Shown: positions 1-8,417, counted from the stretch's first letter. The stretch is DNA of 64,000 bases from Erwinia rhapontici (GCF_012271765.1 NZ_VRKO01000016.1:372001-436000); one strand, 5' to 3'. Notes: a model not told the origin generated them from the sequence alone. A program made the numbers and translations.

Positions 1-812
1 TGGCAACACTGGAAAACGAACTTGACCAGCAGTTGCTGATCCGCACCAAACGCGGCGTTACGCCGACCGACGCGGGTAAGATCCTCTATGCCCACGCCCG
101 CACTATCCTGCGTCAGTGTGAACAGGCGCAGACGGCGGTGATCAACGCCGGGCAGGCACTGGCAGGGCAGGTTTCCATCGGCCTGGCGCCGGGGACCGCC
201 GCCTCTTCGCTGACCATGCCTTTGCTGCAAACCGTGCGCGAACAATTTCCGGATGTGCTGGTGTATCTGCATGAGAACAGCGGCGCGTCATTAAACGAAA
301 AAGTGATGAGTGGTCAACTGGATATGGCGGTGTTGTATGACCGTTCACCGGCCGCGGGCATCACCAGCATTCCCCTGATGAAAGAAGAACTGTATCTGGT
401 GGGTGCCAGCGCCTGTCCGGGGCAGACAATCGACCTGACCGATGTGGCAGAGATGAATCTGTTCCTGCCGCGTGATTACAGCGCCGTACGTAAACGTGTG
501 GACGAAGCATTCTCTCTGCGTCGCCTCAGCGCACGCATCATCGGTGAAATTGAATCTATCGCTACGCTGACCGCCGCCGTCTCCAGCGGCATGGGGGCGA
601 CCGTGCTGCCAGAGTCTGCTGCGCGTGCGCTGGTGAGTTCAACCAATGCCTGGATGGCGCGCATCACCAGCCCTGCGCTGAACCTGCCGCTGTCATTAAA
701 TGTCTCTGCCACGCTGCCCATGTCACCGTCTGCGCAGGCGGTCAAAAACATTCTATTGTCGCTGCTGAATAATCCAGTGACAGAAGATCGCGAACTGATG
801 CTGGTCAGTTAA
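1..812 (+). CDS. nac: Nitrogen assimilation control protein Nac (LysR family), 5' truncated by window edge
   Basis: The frame is open from base 3 to the stop at 812. It gives about 269 residues that match my memory of Klebsiella/E. coli Nac closely, including the linker DQQLLIRTKRGVTP, the core GTAASSLTMPLLQTV and the MNLFLPRDYSAVR / GATVLPESAAR segments. Nac is a sigma54/NtrC-induced LysR regulator that couples sigma70 genes to nitrogen limitation. The first ~35 residues, with most of the helix-turn-helix, lie outside the window; what remains is the co-effector/oligomerisation region. The neighbour cbl supports the call, since nac-cbl adjacency is conserved in enterobacteria. Nac is relevant to the nitrogen-scavenging cluster further right. 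Confidence 0.93.
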   Translation, partial: ATLENELDQQLLIRTKRGVTPTDAGKILYAHARTILRQCEQAQTAVINAGQALAGQVSIGLAPGTAASSLTMPLLQTVREQFPDVLVYLHENSGASLNEKVMSGQLDMAVLYDRSPAAGITSIPLMKEELYLVGASACPGQTIDLTDVAEMNLFLPRDYSAVRKRVDEAFSLRRLSARIIGEIESIATLTAAVSSGMGATVLPESAARALVSSTNAWMARITSPALNLPLSLNVSATLPMSPSAQAVKNILLSLLNNPVTEDRELMLVS

Positions 813-970
813 ATGCCTTTGTGCCGGGCGCGCCATCGCGCGCCTCACTTCCTGCCGCTTCGCCTCCCTTATCGCTAAAAAGCATATAAAACCTCTTTTT
901 ATTATTTGTTGCTATCAATGTGCGTCCTTAACATGAAGGAAACCAACAGATAACAGAGGGAGGAGCGCGC

Positions 971-1927
971 GTGAATTTTCAGCAACTTAAAATCATTAAG
1001 GAAGCAGCACGCTGCGAGTTTAATCTTACCGAAGTGGCGAATGCGCTGTTTACCTCCCAGTCTGGGGTCAGCCGCCATATACGGGATTTGGAAGATGAAC
1101 TTGGGGTCGAGATTTTTATCCGCCGGGGTAAACGCCTGCTGGGGATGACCGAACCGGGCAAAGCGCTGCTGACCATTGCAGAACGTATTCTTGATGAAGC
1201 GGGTAAAGTGCGTCGCCTGGCCGATGTGTTCACCAACGAATCCAGCGGCGTGCTGACGATAGCCACCACCCATACTCAGGCGCGCTACAGCCTGCCGAAA
1301 GTGATTAAAGCGTTCCGTTCGCTCTATCCGAATGTGCGTCTGGAGCTGAATCAGGGATCCCCCCAGGAGATTGTCTCCATGCTGGTGGCGGGCGAGGCCG
1401 ATATCGGCATCGCCAGTGAGCAGGTGGTTAACAATCCGGCGCTGGCTGCCTTCCCGTGGTTCAGCTGGCACCATGCGCTGCTGGTGCCGAAAGGGCACGA
1501 GCTGGAGCAGCAGCAACCGCTGACGCTGGCGGCGCTGAGCCGTTATCCGCTGATTACCTATCGACAGGGGATCACCGGGCGTTCGAAAGTTGACCGTGCG
1601 TTCCACGCCGCCAGTCTGAAGCCGGATATCGTACTGAGTGCGCAGGACTCGGACGTGGTGAAAACCTACGTTGAGCTGGGCCTCGGTGTGGGTGTGCTGG
1701 CTGATCAGGCCTGCCAGCTGGATGAGCATTCGCCGTTGACGCGGCTCGAAGCGCGCCATTTGTTCGAGTCTAATACCGTCTGGCTGGGGCTGAAACGCGG
1801 GCAGTTGCAGCGTAATTTTGTCTGGCAGTTCCTGGAGCTCTGTAATGCGAACCTGTCGCTGGAAGAGATCAAACGCCAGGCATTGTCGCTGAACGAAGAA
1901 GAACCGGTGATCGACTTCCAGATCTGA
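971..1927 (+). CDS. cbl: LysR-type regulator Cbl (CysB-like, sulfate-starvation/sulfonate gene activator)
   Basis: The 318-aa product begins MNFQQLKIIKEAARCEFNLT, nearly the E. coli Cbl N-terminus, followed by the winged HTH (VANALFTSQSGVSRHIRDLE, about residues 20-43) and the CysB-type effector domain with ATTHTQARYSLP, QDSDVVKTYVELGLG and LGLKRGQLQRNF. Cbl activates sulfonate/taurine and other sulfate-starvation genes in E. coli. The start is a GTG preceded by a strong GGGAGGAG. The C-terminus EEPVIDFQI matches the short tail that separates Cbl from the slightly longer CysB. It lies 158 bp downstream of nac in the same direction. CysB itself is the only real alternative and fits less well. 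Confidence 0.93.
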   Translation: MNFQQLKIIKEAARCEFNLTEVANALFTSQSGVSRHIRDLEDELGVEIFIRRGKRLLGMTEPGKALLTIAERILDEAGKVRRLADVFTNESSGVLTIATTHTQARYSLPKVIKAFRSLYPNVRLELNQGSPQEIVSMLVAGEADIGIASEQVVNNPALAAFPWFSWHHALLVPKGHELEQQQPLTLAALSRYPLITYRQGITGRSKVDRAFHAASLKPDIVLSAQDSDVVKTYVELGLGVGVLADQACQLDEHSPLTRLEARHLFESNTVWLGLKRGQLQRNFVWQFLELCNANLSLEEIKRQALSLNEEEPVIDFQI

Positions 1928-2032
1928 TTCTGACATGGCGTTGGGTGCAGCTATATACTGACACCCCTGCGTCTTCCGCCTTATCGGCTGACGGCCTAAG
2001 CTCCGGGTACATTCTATCCGCGAGCTTAAGCC

Positions 2033-3259
2033 ATGACCTCATCTCTTCCCCGTTCTTCCTCCGGCCCGCTTTATGCGTTGGCCTTCAGTATGTTGATCTC
2101 CTCAATGGGCAGCAGTATTGCCAATGTCGGCCTGCCGACGCTGGCTGTGGCGTTTGCTGCCTCTTTTTCACAAATACAGTGGGTGGTGCTGGCGTATCTG
2201 CTGGCGGTGACGGCTTCCGTGCTGGCGATGGGGTGGCTGGGCGATCGTTTTGGTCGCCAGCGGCTGCTGGGCTACGGCGTGCTGCTGTTCAGTGTGGCAT
2301 CGCTGAGCTGTGGGTTGGCAACGCATATCGGCTGGCTGATTGCTGCCCGCATTCTGCAAGGCCTGGGCGGCGCGATGATGATGGCGAATACGCTGGCGCT
2401 GGCGATCCAGGTGTTGCCCGCTGAACGCACCGGGCGGGCAATGGGGCTGCTGGGGACCGTCTCTGCCATCGGCACGGCGCTGGGGCCTGCGCTGGGTGGC
2501 CTGCTGATTACGGGTTTCGGCTGGCAGGCGCTGTTTGTGATCAACCTGCCGCTTGGGCTGATCGCATGGGGAATGGTGCAGCATTTCCTGCCGTCTTTTG
2601 GCGCGCCGGATGCCGCCATGCCCCGTGGATCACTGCTGTCGCTGCTGCGTCAGGCGGCGCTGGTACGCGGCCTGCTGCTGAGTATGGCAGTTGCCATGGT
2701 GATGATGACGACCTTTGTCGTCGGGCCATTCTATCTGAGCCATGGATTGCAGCTTTCCCCGCGCCAGACCGGGCTGGTGATGGCGGTGGGGCCGCTGGTG
2801 GCCGCCTTCAGCGGTGTACCTGCCGGGCGTCTGGTGGATCGTCTTGGGGCGCAGTCCACGACGTTAATCGGTTTAGTCGCGGTGGCGGGGGGCTGCCTGT
2901 TACTGGCTTTGTTGCCGCCCGGCGCCGGTATTGCGGGTTATGTGGCGGGCCTGATGCTGCTGACGGCGGGTTATGCGCTGTTTCAGGCGGCGAATAATAC
3001 GGCCTTACTGAAAGGGGCCGACCCGGCACGGCGCGGTCTGGTGTCCGGGTTGATGAATCTGGGCCGAAACCTGGGGTTTATTGCTGGTGCGGCCTTGATG
3101 GCGGCGGTATATGCCGCAGCCACACGGTACGGTGATTTTGCTCCTCATCTCGCATCATCCCACGGGATGCGACTGACGTTCGGGCTGGCGGGCGGAATGG
3201 TGTTGATCGCCCAGCTTGTCTTGTACGGGCACGGCCTGCGCCATCCTCAACGGCAGTAA
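2033..3259 (+). CDS. Major facilitator superfamily transporter (DHA-type drug/solute exporter)
   Basis: This is a 408-residue, strongly hydrophobic protein with about 12 predicted helices. Loop 2-3 carries the MFS motif A (GWLGDRFGRQRLLG, about residues 67-80), and helix 5 the antiporter-type pattern GTALGPALGGLL (about 147-158). The first helix begins near residue 12 (LYALAFSMLISSMGSSIANV). The family moves drugs or metabolites out in exchange for protons; the substrate cannot be read from sequence. The ATG at 2033 has no convincing ribosome site, but motif positions fit this start. It stands alone between cbl and the AT-rich DUF3289 island. Confidence 0.85.
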   Translation: MTSSLPRSSSGPLYALAFSMLISSMGSSIANVGLPTLAVAFAASFSQIQWVVLAYLLAVTASVLAMGWLGDRFGRQRLLGYGVLLFSVASLSCGLATHIGWLIAARILQGLGGAMMMANTLALAIQVLPAERTGRAMGLLGTVSAIGTALGPALGGLLITGFGWQALFVINLPLGLIAWGMVQHFLPSFGAPDAAMPRGSLLSLLRQAALVRGLLLSMAVAMVMMTTFVVGPFYLSHGLQLSPRQTGLVMAVGPLVAAFSGVPAGRLVDRLGAQSTTLIGLVAVAGGCLLLALLPPGAGIAGYVAGLMLLTAGYALFQAANNTALLKGADPARRGLVSGLMNLGRNLGFIAGAALMAAVYAAATRYGDFAPHLASSHGMRLTFGLAGGMVLIAQLVLYGHGLRHPQRQ

Positions 3260-3383
3260 GAATTCCGACTGGTGTAAAATCTGATTTATTGTGCAGCATG
3301 AAAATTCAGGGAAAAACCAGGCTATATTAGGCGCTTCTCTATTCCCCTACATGATGAAGGGGTAAAGCAAAAGGAGTTGCTCT

Positions 3384-4259
3384 GTGTCAGAACAATCGTT
3401 TGATCCCAACTCGCTGTTTAAGCAGCCTGCCATTTCTCTTCCCTGTCGTCTGTTTGAGACGATGAACCGCATGGATGAATACAGTGCCGATGATATGCGC
3501 TATGGCGACGTATCAGAATCTCGTCTGAAAACCGATTTCAAGCTAAGGGACGTTTCCGCAAGGGTAAATCCTTACACGGGTGAGAGGATTACCGCATCGC
3601 GTTTCACTCTCTTTAATCAGTGGGCATCACAACCGCTTTCAGTGAAAGAACGATCGGATATTTTATTTGATGAGTTTCGCGAGTTATCGCGTATATTCTC
3701 ATTTGTTGGCCCTTATCGCGATCTGATCGAGAAGTTAATTACCCATATGCAGACAGGTAATGGCAAGGTATTTAGTAGCCACTTGTTAGATAGTGCGTAT
3801 AAGGAGCAGATAGTAAGCGACTTATCAAGAGGTAGTTCTCTCCTGAAAATCAAGAAAACATTATCTGAGTCTATTAACTGGGAGATAGGACGTTACGATA
3901 GTAAAAACAAGTCTAAGTTTTCAGAAAATATTCTGGACTCAGTGCTTCCAAAATTCAATAAGTGGGTAGATCGAGTCAACTCACTCACGATCAGCGTTCA
4001 TGATGTGTGGGCAACTACGATTACGTTAAAATCACTTGTCATCAAAGGGGATAACTATTCTGCTACCATTCACTATCGAGCCCAGGATCATTTTGGGCTG
4101 GATTCCAAAGATGTTTTGAACCCGGTTTACAGGCAGTTTAGAATTTTTCGCATCTGGTTTTTACTGCAATATTATGAAAAGTATTCATTTAAGCCATTCA
4201 TTACGGAAATGAATGCCAGTATATCAGTAAAGGGAAATCGATATGACCAAGTCAAATAA
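3384..4259 (+). CDS. DUF3289-family protein of unknown function
   Basis: The product is 291 aa, starting at GTG 3384 with AAGGAG eight bases upstream. It shows the features I associate with DUF3289 (YPO3983-like): an N-terminal CRLFETMNRMDEYSADDMRYGD segment (residues ~25-46) and a C-terminal region rich in aromatic residues (HYRAQDHFGLDSKDVL, FRIFRIWFLLQYYE). No signal peptide or membrane helix is evident. Base composition is AT-richer than cbl and the MFS gene to the left, suggesting transfer. It overlaps the next gene by 17 bases and precedes three DUF943-type membrane proteins, so it probably works with them. A toxin/effector role with DUF943 as partner or immunity protein is only an inference from gene order. 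Confidence 0.75.
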   Translation: MSEQSFDPNSLFKQPAISLPCRLFETMNRMDEYSADDMRYGDVSESRLKTDFKLRDVSARVNPYTGERITASRFTLFNQWASQPLSVKERSDILFDEFRELSRIFSFVGPYRDLIEKLITHMQTGNGKVFSSHLLDSAYKEQIVSDLSRGSSLLKIKKTLSESINWEIGRYDSKNKSKFSENILDSVLPKFNKWVDRVNSLTISVHDVWATTITLKSLVIKGDNYSATIHYRAQDHFGLDSKDVLNPVYRQFRIFRIWFLLQYYEKYSFKPFITEMNASISVKGNRYDQVK

Positions 4260-4737
4260 AAATAATGAGATAAGATCGTTTAAAAAAACAATTTTATTTG
4301 TATTGATTTTTTTTGGTTTTATTTATTTTTTATATATTTCTCTGGTTCCCGTGAAAATAATCAGTTTTGTACGGGAGGGAAGCCGAATTTATCTATTTGT
4401 GGAAAATTTTCCAATAACTGATAAAGCGAGAATTGCATGGTGGCTGGATAATAAAGAGTTATTGAAAGAAAAATATAACTTGCCCTTTATTGGCAGTAAA
4501 TACCCGTGGACCGTGTTAGTTAGCGAAGTAGGTGATGGGTTTCAGTTTCTGCAGCACAGGGCCAGCGACAATGATTTACGCTGTTTTGACAGTCTAAAGC
4601 CTGGCGCCAATTGTGTCGAAAAAAAATGGCTGCTATGGATATCGCACTTCAATCAAGTCGACACCAGATACACTACGGATGATAGTGAATATATTCAGCG
4701 TGGTGAGAATGCTGAAATTAAGCGTGTTGCTGATTAA
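4243..4737 (+). CDS. DUF943-family inner-membrane-anchored protein, copy 1
   Basis: A 164-aa protein with a single N-terminal helix (residues ~14-33, IDE KTILFVLIFFGFIYFLYI-like) followed by a non-cytoplasmic domain containing VKIISFVREGSRIYLFVE, RIAWWLDNKE, FIGSKYPWTVL, DGFQFLQHRASDNDLRCF, and a conserved Cys pair (DLRCFDSLKPGANCVEKKW). These are the features I know from the enterobacterial DUF943 family, whose function is unknown. The gene overlaps the DUF3289 gene, implying translational coupling. It is the first of three tandem paralogues. Copies 1 and 3 are closer to each other than either is to copy 2. Confidence 0.8.
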   Translation: MTKSNKNNEIRSFKKTILFVLIFFGFIYFLYISLVPVKIISFVREGSRIYLFVENFPITDKARIAWWLDNKELLKEKYNLPFIGSKYPWTVLVSEVGDGFQFLQHRASDNDLRCFDSLKPGANCVEKKWLLWISHFNQVDTRYTTDDSEYIQRGENAEIKRVAD

Positions 4738-4803
4738 ATTTATCTTTGTTAGCCGACTGATAGCAAGGCTATGTCGGTCGGTTAAGAAATAACAGGAATC
4801 GCT

Positions 4804-5298
4804 ATGATTAATTCAAAAATAAAGACGAGTCGGCAACGTTTTGAAAAAGTCGTGCCGGCTACTGTCATTTTGGTCACCACTGTTATCATACTGTATTTTT
4901 TTCTCAGGCCAGTGAAAATTGTCAGTACTGTCCGCGAATGGAATGAGGGTTATTTTTTTGTGGCTAACTTCCCAAGTACCGCTAAAGCGAGAATTGCATG
5001 GTGGGAAGAGAATAAAGACGTGTTAAAGGAAAAGTACAACATGCCCTTTATCGGCGGTAAATATCCGTGGCAGGTGTTAATTGGTGAAGCCGGTGATGGG
5101 TTTCAGTTTCTGAGCAACAGGGCCAGCGACAACGACCTTATTTGTTTTGACAGCCTGAAACCTGCTGCTAATTGTATCGAGAAAAAATGGCTGTTATGGA
5201 TATCACACTATAACGAAACCGATACCAGCTACCATACGGATGACGAAAGATATATCCAGTGTGGCGTTAATGCTGAAATTAGACGTGTTAAGAAATAA
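4804..5298 (+). CDS. DUF943-family membrane-anchored protein, copy 2
   Basis: Again 164 aa with one N-terminal membrane helix (about residues 18-36) and the same domain: VKIVSTVREW, RIAWWEENKDVLKEKYN, FIGGKYPWQVL, DGFQFLSNRASDNDLICF, AANCIEKKWLLWISHYNETD. The second half is well conserved with copies 1 and 3, while the region after the helix (EWNEGYFFVANFPST) is the most divergent part. AGGA lies about 8 bases before the ATG. The spacer to copy 1 is 66 bp. Duplication with divergence in one patch is compatible with partner-specific recognition, but that is inference. Confidence 0.8.
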   Translation: MINSKIKTSRQRFEKVVPATVILVTTVIILYFFLRPVKIVSTVREWNEGYFFVANFPSTAKARIAWWEENKDVLKEKYNMPFIGGKYPWQVLIGEAGDGFQFLSNRASDNDLICFDSLKPAANCIEKKWLLWISHYNETDTSYHTDDERYIQCGVNAEIRRVKK

Positions 5299-5412
5299 AG
5301 CGGTCTTGTCTGGATAGCAGAAAGCAGCTATTCGGTTGATATTATAACTGGCCTGATATGACGATTTTCGTCGTTGGGCCATTTTCGTGCATCCTGTCAG
5401 AAGGAAACAGAT

Positions 5413-5907
5413 ATGGGCATAGTAGAGAAAATGGGGAAAAATCAGCGAGTAATAAAATCGGTTTTAGTGATCTCGTTGCTTATCATTTTCTTTCTCCTGT
5501 TGTTCCTGTTTCTCAGGCCAGTGAAAATTGTCAGTTTCGTACGGGAAGGAAGTCGTATTTACCTTTTTGTGGAGCATTTCCCCATGACGGATAAAGGTCG
5601 GATTGCATGGTGGTTGGATAATAAAGCGTTGTTGATAGAAAAGTATAACGTGCCATTTATTGGCGGTAAATACTACTGGTCGGTATTGATTGGTGAGGCA
5701 GGCGATGGTTTTCAGTTTCTGCAACACAGGGCCAGCGACAACGACCTTATTTGTTTTGATAGTCTTAAGCCTGGCGCTAATTGTGCCGAAAAAAAATGGC
5801 TGTTATGGATATCGCACTATAGCCAAACCGATATCAGTTACACGACGGATGATAGTGAATATATTCAGCGTGGCGATAACGCTAAAATTAAGCGTGTTGC
5901 TGATTAA
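5413..5907 (+). CDS. DUF943-family membrane-anchored protein, copy 3
   Basis: I place the start at ATG 5413, which has AAGGA upstream and gives 164 aa, the same length as copies 1 and 2. An in-frame ATG at 5374 would add 13 unsupported residues. There is one membrane helix (VISLLIIFFLLLFLFL, about residues 21-36), then VKIVSFVREGSRIYLFVE, RIAWWLDNKALLIEKYN, FIGGKYYWSVL, DGFQFLQHRASDNDLICF and the conserved Cys pair. Function is unknown. It closes the DUF3289/DUF943 island; beyond it the sequence changes abruptly to GC-rich stem-loop DNA. Confidence 0.8.
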   Translation: MGIVEKMGKNQRVIKSVLVISLLIIFFLLLFLFLRPVKIVSFVREGSRIYLFVEHFPMTDKGRIAWWLDNKALLIEKYNVPFIGGKYYWSVLIGEAGDGFQFLQHRASDNDLICFDSLKPGANCAEKKWLLWISHYSQTDISYTTDDSEYIQRGDNAKIKRVAD

Positions 5908-5994
5908 TCGATAATGCTGAGATTAATCCGTAGTGGCGGACTCTCTTTTTCGGTCGTCCTGTAAGGGGCTTAACGGCCAGGTCAACGTCAAGGG

Positions 5995-6215
5995 CGTTTC
6001 GCTTTCCCGCTGCGCGGGCTGAGCGCCCCAGGGTGGGCAGTCGCCCCCACCCTGGGGACCCGGGCTTTGCGGCAGGCGCTGCGTCCACTGCGTGGATGCC
6101 TTCGCAAGCGTCGTTCACCGACGCACCGGTCGTGACGGCACATCCCTGTGCCGGCTCTCCCTCTCACCGCCGTCCTGGCGGTTCGTCCTGGTTCTCTGCG
6201 CTTCCTCAGCGCTGC
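5995..6215. repeat. Gene-free cluster of consecutive perfect stem-loops
   Basis: No credible gene lies in 5908-6730. Within about 220 bp I can read at least six hairpins in series: CCCGC/GCGGG near 6006; a perfect 12-bp stem CCCCAGGGTGGG (6026-6037) with its complement at 6046-6057; GCGTCCAC/GTGGATGC near 6081; GCGTCG/CGACGC near 6108; GGCACA/TGTGCC near 6137; and ACCGCC/GGCGGT near 6167, followed by GCGCT/AGCGC. The open frames here are low-complexity by-products of high GC. It may be a dispersed enterobacterial intergenic element or a structured RNA. Confidence 0.6.
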
Positions 6216-6257
6216 TGAATGCCGCCTCAACGTCAAAATCCAGGTCAAAACCTAAAA

Positions 6258-6305
6258 ATTCTGATTCGAATCAATCCGCATATTCTGATTCGAATCAATC
6301 CGCAT
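6258..6305. repeat. Two perfect 24-bp direct repeats, each with a 12-bp palindrome
   Basis: The units at 6258-6281 and 6282-6305 are identical and adjacent. Each contains the perfect palindrome TGATTCGAATCA. The sites are exactly 24 bp apart, a geometry often seen for dimeric regulators, but no regulator can be assigned. The nearest gene downstream in this direction is the GabD-like dehydrogenase at 6731. Confidence 0.8.
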
Positions 6306-6323
6306 AGATTGTCACGTGGTGGT

Positions 6324-6560
6324 GGTTTTAAAACCTACAGCGAGCAGACGTTCTGCGGGGATGGGGCCAGTTTGAGGTAAGCCGGACGTCACGCGACAGG
6401 ACGTCGCGTGCCGAGGCCCGCAGGGATGCGGTCGTTGCCGATCCGGCGTGCTCAAACTGGCCCCGGACCTGAAGCCAGACTGCCAGCCATTCATTTTTGT
6501 GGGGATCCTTCAGTGATCGCCTCCTGGATCAGACCTGGACGCCGTTGAGGTTTTAAAACC
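6324..6560. repeat. Intergenic element with terminal GGTTTTAAAACC palindromes and long inverted repeat
   Basis: The perfect palindrome GGTTTTAAAACC occurs at 6324-6335 and again at 6549-6560. Between them GGGGCCAGTTTGAG (6363-6376) pairs perfectly with CTCAAACTGGCCCC (6451-6464). The loop holds secondary stems (GCCGG/CCGGC; the direct near-repeat GACGTCACGCGAC / GACGTCGCGTGCC). There is no transposase and no coding signal. It could be a MITE-like or other non-autonomous intergenic repeat; other copies in the genome would settle this. Confidence 0.6.
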
Positions 6561-6730
6561 GAGCGCATCAGCAGTGACGGAAGATCATAAAATCAGCCCC
6601 CAATACCCCAACGGCATAAAATTTCGTTTCCCGCAGCAAAACACGCGCCACCACGCATCGGCCCAAACGATAACGCAGCATTGCCTGCGCCTCCTCCGCT
6701 AAAGTGAAATGAACTTATTAAGGAGACGCT

Positions 6731-8191
6731 ATGCTCGCACAACGTTTACAGGATGCCACTCTGCTGCGCCAGCAGGCTTATTTCAACGGACAGTGGCAGG
6801 ACGCATTTAATGGCGAAACCCTGCCGGTGATCAACCCGTCTACCGGAGATGTGCTCTGTACCATTCCGTCGCTCGGTGCTGAGGAAACCGAACAGGCGAT
6901 TGCCTTTGCCGATGCGGCGCGCAAAAGCTGGGCAAAAACACCGAATGCGCAGCGCGCACTGCTGTTGGAAAAATGGCACCAGCTGATCCTCGACAACGCC
7001 GACGACCTGGCGATTATCATGACCGCCGAGCAGGGTAAACCGCTGGCAGAAGCCAAAGGGGAAGTGCTGTACGGTGCAGGGTTTGTTAAATGGTTTGCTG
7101 AAGAAGCCCGCCGCATCTACGGCGATACCATCCCGGCACCGAGCGACGACCGCCGTATCCTCGTGCTGAAGCAGCCTGTTGGCGTGGCGGCGGCGATTAC
7201 GCCGTGGAATTTCCCGATTGCGATGATCACCCGCAAAGTGGCCCCGGCGCTGGCCGCAGGCTGCCCGATCATTGTTAAACCCTCAGAGCTGACGCCGCTC
7301 TCGGCGCTTGCCCTGGTGGAACTGGCCCAGCGAGCAGGTATTCCCGCAGGCGTATTGCAGATTGTCACCGGGCTGCCGAAAGCCATCGGTGAAACCCTGA
7401 CAGGCAGCCGCACGGTACGTAAGATCTCCTTCACCGGCTCAACCCGTATTGGTCAGCTGCTGATGCAGCAGAGCGCCGACAGCATTAAACGTCTGAGCCT
7501 GGAGCTGGGGGGCAATGCCCCGCTGATCGTCTTTGATGATGCGGATCTGGATATCGCCATCAGCGGCGTAATGATGAGTAAATTCCGCAATGCCGGGCAG
7601 ACCTGCGTCTGCGCCAACCGTATCCTGGTGCAGCGCAATATCTACCCGCGCTTTGCCGAGCGTCTGCTGACCGAGGTGGCGAAACTGAAAGTCGCCGACG
7701 GATTCACAGAAGGCAGCACCATCGGGCCGCTGATCAACCAGGCTGCGGTGACTAAGGTGAACAGCCATATTGAAGATGCCCTCAGCCACGGTGCAGAACT
7801 GCTGGCGGGTGGCATCAGCAACGGGAACGGCACGTTTGTGATGCCAACGGTACTGGGTGACGTCACCAGCGCCATGCGTATTGCCCATGAAGAGACCTTT
7901 GGCCCGGTCGCACCGCTGTTTATCTTCGATACTGAAGAGGAAGCGATTGCGATGGCGAATGACACCCCCTTCGGTCTGGGGGCTTATTTCTTCACCGAAG
8001 ATATTCGCCGTGCCTGGCGCGTAGGAGAGGCGCTGGAGTTTGGCATGGTTGGGTTTAATACCGGATCGGTTTCGCTGGAAGTGGCACCGTTTGGTGGGAT
8101 TAAATTATCGGGTGTTGGCCGCGAAGGGTCACGCTACGGCATCGAAGAATATCTGGAATCTAAGGCCTTCCATTTCGGCAGCCTACAGTAA
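6731..8191 (+). CDS. gabD: NAD(P)+-dependent succinate-semialdehyde dehydrogenase family protein (GabD-like)
   Basis: A full-length aldehyde dehydrogenase of 486 aa. The Rossmann/active-site motifs are in place: ITPWNFP (~156-162), FTGST (~234-238), general base E258 in LELGG, and nucleophile C292 in NAGQTCVCANR. The double-cysteine CVC and overall sequence are typical of GabD-type enzymes, which oxidise succinate semialdehyde to succinate as the last step of GABA breakdown. AAGGAG lies 7 bases before ATG 6731. It is transcribed alone and ends before a strong terminator, with gabT 14 kb downstream in the same cluster. The exact aldehyde is inferred from the family and the gabT neighbour; the gene symbol is therefore less certain than the family. 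Confidence 0.8.
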   Translation: MLAQRLQDATLLRQQAYFNGQWQDAFNGETLPVINPSTGDVLCTIPSLGAEETEQAIAFADAARKSWAKTPNAQRALLLEKWHQLILDNADDLAIIMTAEQGKPLAEAKGEVLYGAGFVKWFAEEARRIYGDTIPAPSDDRRILVLKQPVGVAAAITPWNFPIAMITRKVAPALAAGCPIIVKPSELTPLSALALVELAQRAGIPAGVLQIVTGLPKAIGETLTGSRTVRKISFTGSTRIGQLLMQQSADSIKRLSLELGGNAPLIVFDDADLDIAISGVMMSKFRNAGQTCVCANRILVQRNIYPRFAERLLTEVAKLKVADGFTEGSTIGPLINQAAVTKVNSHIEDALSHGAELLAGGISNGNGTFVMPTVLGDVTSAMRIAHEETFGPVAPLFIFDTEEEAIAMANDTPFGLGAYFFTEDIRRAWRVGEALEFGMVGFNTGSVSLEVAPFGGIKLSGVGREGSRYGIEEYLESKAFHFGSLQ

Positions 8192-8203
8192 CTTACCCGT
8201 CAT

Positions 8204-8312
8204 ACTTCAAGCCGCAGATGCGTTGGCTGCATTCATTCACCCCAGTCACTTAGTTATCTAAGCGCCTGGGGATTCATTCTCTTGCCGCCTGCCTGCAGCT
8301 CGAATTATTTAG
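8204..8312. repeat. Imperfect palindromic intergenic repeat (enterobacterial ERIC/YPAL-like type)
   Basis: The stretch starts CTTCAAGCCGCAGATGCGTT and ends with the rough complement (CTGCAGCTCGAATTATTT), with an internal inverted pair CCCCAGTCACTTA / TAAGCGCCTGGGG around 8240-8270. I recognise this general layout as a dispersed intergenic palindrome common in Serratia, Yersinia and Erwinia relatives; the family name is uncertain. It sits between the gabD-like stop and its terminator. Confidence 0.6.
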
Positions 8313-8342
8313 GGTAAGGATTAAGGTTAATCTTTAAAAAAC

Positions 8343-8376
8343 GGCCCGCGACCCATAAAGGTGCGGGCCTTTTTTT
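8343..8376 (+). terminator. Rho-independent terminator after the GabD-like gene
   Basis: GGCCCGC (8343-8349) pairs with GCGGGCC (8363-8369) and is followed by seven T. A-rich bases upstream make it potentially bidirectional. It separates the GabD-like gene from the sigma54-type promoter region to the right. Confidence 0.85.
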
Positions 8377-8417
8377 ATCTTTAATACCTGCACTTAACGG
8401 AAAACTAACACATTCAC

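Noticed and set aside
1945-2424. Separate gene overlapping the MFS start
   Set aside because: Frame-shifted shadow of the MFS gene; no family pattern and poor start.
5908-6500. Short open frames on both strands in the GC-rich gap
   Set aside because: They have no ribosome sites, overlap several hairpins and have low-complexity Arg/Pro/Ala-rich products typical of GC-rich non-coding DNA.
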